Origin: DALYJJ01 sp031969915
GTDB taxonomy: Bacteria; Acidobacteriota; Terriglobia; Bryobacterales; Bryobacteraceae
Direction: 5' to 3'
DNA: 21,821 bases
NCBI GenBank assembly: GCA_031969915.1
Contig: DALYJJ010000105.1
Coordinates: 1 to 21,821, forward strand
How positions within the stretch are numbered: position 1 is the stretch's first letter; each line of letters opens with the position of its first letter. Below are positions 6,202 through 13,086 of the stretch, one piece after another. The position numbers and the translations under genes were made by a program. The notes under the pieces were generated by a model that saw nothing but the letters and a program-made list of their open reading frames with translations, was not told the DNA's origin and searched no databases.

Positions 6202-6996
6202 GTGCAACAGGAAAACCTGACGGTTCCGGAAACGGCCACGCAGAAGCCGAAGAAAAAGAAGGCCGAGCCACAGCGCGGCACGATCGCGGAGTGGACCGTC
6301 ACGGTCTTGCTGCTGCTGTTCGGAACCACGACGCTGGTGCAGGCGTTCGTGATCCCGACGGGGTCCATGGAAGACACGCTGCTGATTGGCGACCACCTGC
6401 TGGTGGACAAACTCGCCTACTCGCCGCCCGGGCCGGTGAGCAAGTATATGCTGCCGTACACTCCGGTGAAGCGGGGCGACATCATCGTCTTCCGATACCC
6501 GGTGGACATCCGGCAGACCTTTGTGAAGCGGGTGATCGGCGTGCCCGGTGACCGCATCAAGATCCTCGACAAGCAGGTCTTTCTGAACGGCAAGAAACTG
6601 AACGAGCCGTACAAATACCACAAGACCGACTACTTCGATTCGTACCGGGACAACTTCCCCGGGGAGCCGAACCTGCGCGTGGATCAGGGTGCCGAAGACA
6701 TGCTGCGGAATCACGTCGACCGCGCCACCGGGGAGATCGTGGTTCCGGGGGAAGCGTTTTTCGCCATGGGCGACAATCGCGATTCGTCGCTCGACAGCCG
6801 CTATTGGGGCTTCGTTCCGCGGGAGAACATCATCGGCAAGCCGCTCATCATCTACTGGTCCTACGACGCTCCGACGGAACGGCTCACGGGCAGTTTCATC
6901 AGCATCGACCACCTGTTGGATCTGGGCAAGAACTTCTTCACCAAGACGCGCTGGAAGAGGACCTTCCAGATTATTCGCGGCCACGACGTTCAGTAG
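6202..6996 (+). CDS. lepB: Signal peptidase I (first of tandem pair)
   Basis: The 264-aa enzyme removes signal peptides from exported proteins on the periplasmic face of the inner membrane. A lysine-rich cytoplasmic N-terminus (KPKKKK) precedes one membrane helix (about 31-50). The catalytic serine S55 lies in IPTGSMEDTL and the general base K109 in FVKRVIGVPGD. The later box is MGDNRDSSLDSRYWGFVP. The start is GTG 6202, with GAGGG five bases before it; no ATG fits. A C-terminal extension of about 35 residues after DAPTERL contains FFTKTRWKRTF, which is shared with the next gene. The intergenic region on the left also carries the divergent ADOP promoter. Confidence 0.95.
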   Translation: MQQENLTVPETATQKPKKKKAEPQRGTIAEWTVTVLLLLFGTTTLVQAFVIPTGSMEDTLLIGDHLLVDKLAYSPPGPVSKYMLPYTPVKRGDIIVFRYPVDIRQTFVKRVIGVPGDRIKILDKQVFLNGKKLNEPYKYHKTDYFDSYRDNFPGEPNLRVDQGAEDMLRNHVDRATGEIVVPGEAFFAMGDNRDSSLDSRYWGFVPRENIIGKPLIIYWSYDAPTERLTGSFISIDHLLDLGKNFFTKTRWKRTFQIIRGHDVQ

Positions 6997-7032
6997 CGGA
7001 ACCTGCGCCGCCTCGGGCTCGTACCCTGAAGC

Positions 7033-7848
7033 GTGGCACGCAAGAGGAAAGCACCGTCGCAACGGCCCGCGGGGCGCCTGAAGACACTGTTGGAGCGGTT
7101 CGGCGGCCGGAAGCAGGACCCGGACAAACGGCATTGGGCGGCCGACTGGTCGGTGCAGGTGCTGCTGCTGTTGTTCGCGGTGACCTCGGTCGCCCAGCCG
7201 ATGGTCGTGCCGACCGGTTCGATGGAGTCGAACATCCTGGTGGGCGATCACGTGATCGTCGACAAGGTGGCGTACTCGCCCCCGGGGCCGCTCAGCAAGC
7301 ACCTGCTCCCGTACCAGGAAGTGAAGCGCGGCGACATCATCGTGTTTCGCTACCCGCTCGATCTCCGAGCGAACTATGTGAAGCGGGTGATCGGCCTGCC
7401 CGGCGACCGGATCCGCCTGGTGAACCGTAAGCTCTGGTTGAACGGCAAGCCTGTGGAGGAGCCCTACGTTCAGCACAAGATCCCCTATCCGGACGACTAT
7501 CGCGACAACTTTCCGTCCGGCGACCCGAGCGTGAAACTGCCGCCGCGGGCCGTATCGATGCTCGAAGAGCACGTCCGGGGCGGGGAGCTGATTGTGCCTC
7601 CCGGCATGTATTTCGCGTTGGGCGATAACCGGGACGAATCGCTGGACAGCCGCTACTGGGGCTTCGTGCCGCGCGAGAACATCACCGGCAAGCCGGTGCT
7701 GGTTTGGTGGAGCTACGACGCGCCCACCGAGCGGCTGATCGACTCCACTCCCACCTTCGAACACATCGCGGACATCGCGCTGAACTTCTTCTCGAAGACC
7801 CGCTGGGACCGGACAATGAGGCTGGTGCGGAGTTATCCTCTGAACTAG
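7033..7848 (+). CDS. lepB: Signal peptidase I (second of tandem pair)
   Basis: The 271-aa protein is a close paralogue of the gene 36 bases upstream; by eye, more than half of the aligned residues are identical from the catalytic serine onward. S63 in VPTGSMESNIL and K117 in YVKRVIGLPGD form the Ser-Lys dyad. The LGDNRDESLDSRYWGFVP box is intact, so both copies look active. It has a longer basic N-terminus before a single membrane helix (about 39-56). The start is GTG 7033, with no clear ribosome-binding site. The pair probably arose by tandem duplication and may divide substrates. The stop codon shares one base with the start of the next gene (TAGTG). Confidence 0.95.
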   Translation: MARKRKAPSQRPAGRLKTLLERFGGRKQDPDKRHWAADWSVQVLLLLFAVTSVAQPMVVPTGSMESNILVGDHVIVDKVAYSPPGPLSKHLLPYQEVKRGDIIVFRYPLDLRANYVKRVIGLPGDRIRLVNRKLWLNGKPVEEPYVQHKIPYPDDYRDNFPSGDPSVKLPPRAVSMLEEHVRGGELIVPPGMYFALGDNRDESLDSRYWGFVPRENITGKPVLVWWSYDAPTERLIDSTPTFEHIADIALNFFSKTRWDRTMRLVRSYPLN

Positions 7849-8930
7849 TGCCCAAATCCGATCATTATTACGGCTTGATTCTCGCCGGAGGCCGCGGGAC
7901 TCGCTTCTGGCCCCGCAGTCGGCGCGCGAACGCGAAGCAGGTTCTCGACTTCCTCGGCGGCGGTTCCCTGATCCAGCAGACGGTGGAGCGGCTGAAGCCG
8001 CTGCTGCCTCCGGAGCGGATCTGGATTCTCACCAACGATCACCTCCGGGAGCGGATCGTCAAGCAGTTGCCGGAAGTGCCGAAGCGGCAGATTCTGGCCG
8101 AACCGGCCCAGCGAAACACGGCTCCCGCGATCGGTCTTGCGGCGCACATCCTGCAGTCCATCGACGAGGACGCGGTGATGGGCGTCTTTCCGGCGGACCA
8201 CTATATCGCCAAGCCGAAGCGCTATCTGCGCCTGGTCAAGCCGGCGTTCGAGGCCGCTGCGCGAGGCAAGATCGCGGTGCTCGGCATTCAGCCGCGTTGG
8301 GCGGAGACCGGCTACGGCTACGTGGAGTTCCCGAACGGGATCCAACCCGGGTCGCTCAAGCCGGAACCCGTGTTGCGGTTCCGCGAGAAGCCCGACGTCG
8401 AAACCGCTCAGCGTTTTCTCGACGCGGGGTGCTTCTATTGGAACGCCGGCATGTTCTTTTGGCGCACTTCGGTGGTGCTCGACGCGCTGCGGCATCACCT
8501 GCCGCGCACCGCGACGCTGCTCGCCTCTCTGCCCGCCTTCGGCAGCCGCGCGTTCGGCTCGAAGCTGGCCGAAGCGTTTCCCCATTGCGAGAACATCTCG
8601 GTGGACTACGCGGTGCTCGAGAAGGCGCACAACGTCGTCGGCCTCGCGGTGGATGACATCGGCTGGAACGATGTCGGCAGTTGGAACGCCGTGTATGACC
8701 TTCATGCGCGGGACGGCGCCGGCAATGCCGCCCGCACCGAGCTGCTGCCCCTGGACGCCACCAACAACTTCGTCGACGCCAAGGGCAAGATCGTCGCGCT
8801 CCTGGGGGTCCACAACCTGGTCGTCGTCGACACGCCCGACGCCCTGCTGGTGGCCGATCGCGGCCGCTCGCAGCAGGTGGGCGAACTGGTGAAGATGCTC
8901 GAAAAGAAGAAGCGCGACGAACTCCTGTAA
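7848..8930 (+). CDS. manC: Mannose-1-phosphate guanylyltransferase
   Basis: This 360-aa nucleotidyltransferase makes GDP-mannose from mannose-1-phosphate and GTP, feeding exopolysaccharide and glycan synthesis. The N-terminal signature LILAGGRGTRFWPRSR (10-25) is the GMP-type pyrophosphorylase loop. FPADHYI (114-120), the FREKP segment and WNAGMFFWR follow, and GWNDVGSWNAVYDL and NLVVVDTPDALLVAD near the end are typical of ManC. It is the short form without the fused phosphomannose isomerase domain. The start GTG 7848 shares a base with the lepB stop and gives M-PKSDHYYG; an upstream ATG at 7704 lies deep inside lepB and is not credible. Confidence 0.92.
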   Translation: MPKSDHYYGLILAGGRGTRFWPRSRRANAKQVLDFLGGGSLIQQTVERLKPLLPPERIWILTNDHLRERIVKQLPEVPKRQILAEPAQRNTAPAIGLAAHILQSIDEDAVMGVFPADHYIAKPKRYLRLVKPAFEAAARGKIAVLGIQPRWAETGYGYVEFPNGIQPGSLKPEPVLRFREKPDVETAQRFLDAGCFYWNAGMFFWRTSVVLDALRHHLPRTATLLASLPAFGSRAFGSKLAEAFPHCENISVDYAVLEKAHNVVGLAVDDIGWNDVGSWNAVYDLHARDGAGNAARTELLPLDATNNFVDAKGKIVALLGVHNLVVVDTPDALLVADRGRSQQVGELVKMLEKKKRDELL

Positions 8931-8938
8931 GATCCGTC

Positions 8939-8974
8939 CAAGTACCTTTGTCATGCGAACTACAAGTACCCTTG
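8939..8974 (+). repeat. Imperfect 12-bp direct repeat at the tricorn-like gene start
   Basis: CAAGTACCTTTG (8939-8950) and CAAGTACCCTTG (8963-8974) match at 11 of 12 positions, with starts 24 bases apart. They flank the ATG at 8953; the second copy encodes part of the signal peptide. They could be a tandem regulator site or a chance repeat. No Shine-Dalgarno sequence is visible before this start. Confidence 0.3.
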
Positions 8975-11900
8975 CTCTCTCGTTCGGTCTGCTGGCCGCG
9001 GTAACCGCCGCCTCCGCGCAGACTCGTCTTCTCCGGTTTCCGGACATTCACGGCGGCAAAGTCGTGTTCACCTACGCCGGCAACCTGTGGACCGCGCCCG
9101 CGGCAGGCGGGGACGCCGTCCGGCTCACCGCTCATCCGGGCCTGGAACTGTTTGCCAAGTTCTCGCCGGACGGCCAGTGGATCGCTTTCACCGGCCAGTA
9201 CGACGGCGATGAACAGGTGTACGTAATGCCCGCGGGTGGCGGCGCGCCGAAGCAACTCACCTGGTATCCCGCGCGGGGACCGATGCCGGACCGCTGGGGC
9301 TACGACAACCAGGTGGTGGGCTGGACTCCGGACGGGAAGGACGTGGTGTTCCGCTCCACGCGAGACGGCTTTTCCGTCGGCGATTCGCGGCTCTACACCG
9401 TGGCCGTCGCGGGCGGGCTCCCCAAAACGCTGCCCATGCCAACTTCAGGTATGGGCGATTTTTCGCCCGACGGTACGAAGCTCGTCTATTCGCCGCTGTT
9501 CCGCGACTTTCGCACCTGGAAGCGATACCAGGGCGGTTGGGCGCAGAACCTCTACACGTTCGACCTGAAGACCAGCGCCGTGGAGCCCGTGGCCCATCAT
9601 CCGCGAACGGAACGCGACCCGATGTGGATCGCGTCGAAGATCTGCTTCAATTCGGATCGCACGGGGACCTTCAACCTCTTCGAGTACGACCCCACATCGA
9701 AGAAAGTGACCGCCCTCACCACCTACACGGACTGGGACGTGCGCTGGCCCAGCAAGGGCGACAAAGACCAGATTGTCTTCGAATGGAATGGCGAACTCCA
9801 CGTCATCGCGGCGAAGGCGGGAACGAAGCCGCAGCGGATTCGCATCAACGTGCCGGACGACGGGCTGGCGTCGCGGCCGTCGCTGATGAACGTCGGCAGC
9901 CAGGTGTCGGGCTTCGATCTGAGCCCGAAGGGCGAGCGGGCGCTCTTTACCGCCCGCGGGGACATCTTCACCGCGCCCATCGAAAAAGGCGAACCGCGGA
10001 ACCTCACCCGCTCCTCGGGAGCACATGACAAGGCGCCGGCCTGGTCGCCGGACGGGCGTCAGATCGCGTTCATCTCCGACCTGAGCGGCGAAGAAGAGAT
10101 CTACGTGATCCCGCAGGACGGCATCGGGAAGCCGAAGCAGTTGACTACGGGCGGCAAGGCGATGCGGTACCGGCCGCTTTGGTCGCCCGACGGGAAGCGG
10201 ATCGCGTTTTCGGACAAGGACGGCAAGCTGTATGTCCTGACGGTGTCCGATCAGACCGTCTCCGAAGTGGACGACGAGGCGCGGGGGCAGTTGTTCGATT
10301 ACGTCTGGTCGCCGGACAGCCGCTGGCTGGCCTACAGCAAATCGAATCCCAACGGCGCCCGGTCGATCTACATCCGAAGCCTGGCGGAGAACAAAGCGTG
10401 GCAGGTGACCGGGGAACGGCATAACGCGGTGAACCCGTCGTGGGATCCGGACGGCAACTATCTCTTCTACCTGAGCGACCGTGAGTACGCGCCGATGATC
10501 AGCGGGATCGAGTTCAACTTCGCGACGGCGCGGACGCGCTCCATCTACGCGATGGCGCTTCGCAAGGACGTTAAGCATCCGTTCCCCCCGGAGAGCGACG
10601 AGGTGACGCTGGAACCGGAGAAACCGGCGGAGGCGGCAAAGCCCGCCGAGGGAGCGAAGCCCGCGGCCGGCGCGAAGCCGGCGGCGAAGGAGATCGCCAT
10701 CGACTTCGATGGAATCGAGGGCCGCGTGGCGCGTGTGCCGCTGCCTGCGTCGAACTACGGCGGATTGACCGCCACCAAGGGGCACCTGATCTTCATTCGC
10801 TTCGGCAACGCCTACTACGGGCGCGATTCGGAGAGCCAGCCGGCGCTGGTGATCTATGCCATGAAGGACCGAAAGGACACGGTGCTTGTCGACAACGCCG
10901 CCGGCTATGCGATCTCGAACGACGGCTCCAAGCTCCTAGTGCGGCAGGGGCCGGCGTTCAGCCTGATGAACGCGCAGCCCAACGGAGCGGCGGGGAAGAA
11001 GACGGTCTCCACCGCGGGACTCGCCGTGGATCGCGTACCTTCGCAGGAGTGGTCGCAGATCTTCAACGAAGTCTGGCGGCGCTATCGCGACTTCTTCTAT
11101 GTGAAGAACATGCACGGCTACGATTGGGAAGCGCTGCGCAAGCAGTACTCGCCGCTGCTGGAGTACGCCGGGCATCGTGCGGACCTGAACTACATCATGG
11201 GCGAGATGGTCGCCGAGCTGAACGTCGGCCACGCCTACATCAGCGGCGGCGATTGGGCCCAGCCCGCGCGGCCGCAGGTGGCGCTGCCGGGGGCGCGCTT
11301 CGAACTCGACGAGTCCGCCGGGCGCTATAAGGTGGCGCACATCTTCCGAGGGCAGAATGAAGAGCCCGTGTATCGATCGCCTCTTACCGAGGTGGGCGTG
11401 GACGTCAAGGTGGGCGACTATCTGATGGCCATTGACGGCGAGGAACTGACGGCCACCGTGAACCCGTATCGCCTGCTGCGCGGGAAGGCGAATCGCGCGG
11501 TGCGGATCACGGTCAACGCCAAGCCCGTCATGGAGGGGGCCCGCACGGTGGCGTTTGTGCCGGTCACCGACGAATCGAACCTCATCTACCTGGAGATGGT
11601 GGAGCGCAACCGCGAGCGTGTCAGCCAGATGACGGGCGGGAAGGCCGGCTATATCCACATCCCCGATATGGGCGCCGATGGGATTCGCGAGTTCATCAAG
11701 CAGTACTATCCGCAGATGCGCAAGGAAGCGATGGTGGTGGACGTGCGAGGCAACGGGGGCGGCAACGTGTCGCGCATGCTGATTGAGCGGCTCCGGCGTG
11801 AGTTGCTGGCCACGGGCTTCGCGCGCACCAGCGACGACGTGACCACATACCCGGACCAGGTGTTCGTGGGGCCGCTGGTGTGCCTGCTGAATGAGACCTC

Positions 11901-12246
11901 CGCGTCCGACGGAGACATCTTTCCGGCGATGTTCCGGCAGGCGAAGCTCGGGCCGCTGATCGGCAAGAAGAGCTGGGGCGGCGTGGTCGGGATCACCAAT
12001 CGGGGAACGCTGATCGACGGCGGACAGGTGAACGTGCCGGAGTTCGGATTCGCGAGCGCCGACGGCCGGTGGATCATCGAGGGCGAAGGCGTGGAGCCCG
12101 ACATCGTGGTGGAGAACGACCCGAAGTCGGTGATCGAAGGCCGGGACCCGCAGTTGGAGCGCGGAGTGAAGGAAGTGCTCGCGCGGCTCGCCACGAGCAC
12201 GAAGAAACTGCCCGCGAGACCGCCCGATCCGGTGAAGACCAAATGA
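8953..12246 (+). CDS. Secreted tricorn-like protease (S41 family)
   Basis: The 1,097-aa protein starts with a Sec signal peptide ending ASA (residues 20-22), so it acts in the periplasm or outside. Residues about 25-520 form a WD40/PD40-type propeller with repeats such as SPDGQWIAF, SPDGRQIAF and SPDGKRIAF. A tricorn C1-type domain, a PDZ-like domain (about 800-860) and a C-terminal S41 protease core follow. By analogy with tricorn, S985 (ETSASDGDIFP) is the nucleophile, H760 (NVGHAY) the catalytic His and E1043 (WIIEGEG) the Glu. The residue before the His is Gly, where archaeal tricorn has Ser745. A KPA-rich linker lies at 554-580. It follows manC by 22 bases. It probably trims peptides released by other proteases. 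Confidence 0.9.
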   Translation: MRTTSTLALSFGLLAAVTAASAQTRLLRFPDIHGGKVVFTYAGNLWTAPAAGGDAVRLTAHPGLELFAKFSPDGQWIAFTGQYDGDEQVYVMPAGGGAPKQLTWYPARGPMPDRWGYDNQVVGWTPDGKDVVFRSTRDGFSVGDSRLYTVAVAGGLPKTLPMPTSGMGDFSPDGTKLVYSPLFRDFRTWKRYQGGWAQNLYTFDLKTSAVEPVAHHPRTERDPMWIASKICFNSDRTGTFNLFEYDPTSKKVTALTTYTDWDVRWPSKGDKDQIVFEWNGELHVIAAKAGTKPQRIRINVPDDGLASRPSLMNVGSQVSGFDLSPKGERALFTARGDIFTAPIEKGEPRNLTRSSGAHDKAPAWSPDGRQIAFISDLSGEEEIYVIPQDGIGKPKQLTTGGKAMRYRPLWSPDGKRIAFSDKDGKLYVLTVSDQTVSEVDDEARGQLFDYVWSPDSRWLAYSKSNPNGARSIYIRSLAENKAWQVTGERHNAVNPSWDPDGNYLFYLSDREYAPMISGIEFNFATARTRSIYAMALRKDVKHPFPPESDEVTLEPEKPAEAAKPAEGAKPAAGAKPAAKEIAIDFDGIEGRVARVPLPASNYGGLTATKGHLIFIRFGNAYYGRDSESQPALVIYAMKDRKDTVLVDNAAGYAISNDGSKLLVRQGPAFSLMNAQPNGAAGKKTVSTAGLAVDRVPSQEWSQIFNEVWRRYRDFFYVKNMHGYDWEALRKQYSPLLEYAGHRADLNYIMGEMVAELNVGHAYISGGDWAQPARPQVALPGARFELDESAGRYKVAHIFRGQNEEPVYRSPLTEVGVDVKVGDYLMAIDGEELTATVNPYRLLRGKANRAVRITVNAKPVMEGARTVAFVPVTDESNLIYLEMVERNRERVSQMTGGKAGYIHIPDMGADGIREFIKQYYPQMRKEAMVVDVRGNGGGNVSRMLIERLRRELLATGFARTSDDVTTYPDQVFVGPLVCLLNETSASDGDIFPAMFRQAKLGPLIGKKSWGGVVGITNRGTLIDGGQVNVPEFGFASADGRWIIEGEGVEPDIVVENDPKSVIEGRDPQLERGVKEVLARLATSTKKLPARPPDPVKTK
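10612..10692 (+). repeat. KPA-rich low-complexity repeat in the tricorn-like gene
   Basis: Residues 554-580 consist of repeated K-P-A units with E or G-A spacers (KPAEAAKPAEGAKPA and so on). The coding DNA repeats imperfectly in about 15-18-base units rich in GCGAAGCC. It lies between the propeller region and the protease half and is probably a flexible linker. Replication slippage could change its length between strains. Confidence 0.6.
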
Positions 12247-12258
12247 GAGAGTGGGTGA

Positions 12259-12296
12259 AATAAACCAGGAAACGTCTCGTCCGTCCCCGGTTTATT
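12259..12296. terminator. Putative bidirectional terminator between convergent genes
   Basis: AATAAACC (12259-12266) and GGTTTATT (12289-12296) are a perfect 8-bp inverted repeat with a 22-base loop that can pair further inside (GG/CC). It lies between the tricorn-like gene and the convergent acetyltransferase, whose TAA stop is inside the right arm. The A/T-rich outer ends give U-rich RNA 3' ends in both directions. The long loop weakens the case. Confidence 0.45.
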
Positions 12297-13086
12297 GGCT
12301 TACGTAGATGGAGAAGTTGGTGACGCGGCGGAAGCCCATCTGTTCGTAGAGGCGCTCGCCCGCGGCTGTGGATTGGAGCACACACTTGGTGCGCCACTCG
12401 CGAACCTGTGCGTACGCGTGGCGCATCAACGCCTCCGCGTAACCACGGCGGCGGTGATTGGGAAGCGTGCCCACGGAGTAGAAGCCCACCACGTCGCGCG
12501 TGATCACGGTGCCGGCGGTCACCACGGGTTCGTGGTCCTGATAGCCAACCCAGCCGACCAGCGCCCGGTCCCACCCGCGTTCGCTCTCGTACATCCGGCG
12601 GGAAGCCGCGTAGGGGATGTCGAAAGTCACGGAGGTAATGTGCGCAAAGGCGGCGCGGGTGGCGGCGTCGCCGACTCGCCTGCAAACCAGATGGGGCTGC
12701 GGGTGCACCGGCGGACGTAGCTGCTCCGCGATCATTCCCGGCACCATGGTGACGCGGCGCATTCCTCGCGCGGCGAAGGTCTGCGCAGCCTGGCGGCGCA
12801 GACCTGAATCGAGGAGGTCGTCGCAGACCCAGTACGACCATCGCACGCCCTGCGCCTGGAAGTGCGCCGCGGGAACGGCGATGCGCCGGTCGAGCTCCCC
12901 GGGCCGCGCGGAGACCGGGCCCGCGAGCAGCGCGGGGTTGAACATCGCCATGTCCGTGCCGCTGCGGACCACCACCACACCCGCCAACTCGCGCACCTCG
13001 CCGGTGTCCAACGCGTGTCCATAGAAGGACATGGCCTGGCGCAGGTTTTCTTCCACCAGGAGATGCGGCCGCAACGTTCCAGTCAC
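12292..13086 (-). CDS. GNAT-family N-acetyltransferase
   Basis: The 264-aa protein has a C-terminal GNAT fold. A central strand VGFYSVGTLPNHRRRGYAEAL (split around residue 205) contains the acetyl-CoA loop HRRRGYAEAL (211-220). It is followed by the helix AGERLYEQMGFRR (242-254) and a final strand FSIYVSQ. The first 130 residues are not a recognisable domain and may be a degenerate second GNAT half or a substrate-binding region. The substrate is unknown. GTG 13086 is chosen because it overlaps the priA stop by four bases (GTGA); a more upstream ATG at 13134 would lie 50 bases inside priA. It is last in the trpS-MFS-truA-priA run. Confidence 0.85.
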   Translation of the reverse strand: MTGTLRPHLLVEENLRQAMSFYGHALDTGEVRELAGVVVVRSGTDMAMFNPALLAGPVSARPGELDRRIAVPAAHFQAQGVRWSYWVCDDLLDSGLRRQAAQTFAARGMRRVTMVPGMIAEQLRPPVHPQPHLVCRRVGDAATRAAFAHITSVTFDIPYAASRRMYESERGWDRALVGWVGYQDHEPVVTAGTVITRDVVGFYSVGTLPNHRRRGYAEALMRHAYAQVREWRTKCVLQSTAAGERLYEQMGFRRVTNFSIYVSQ

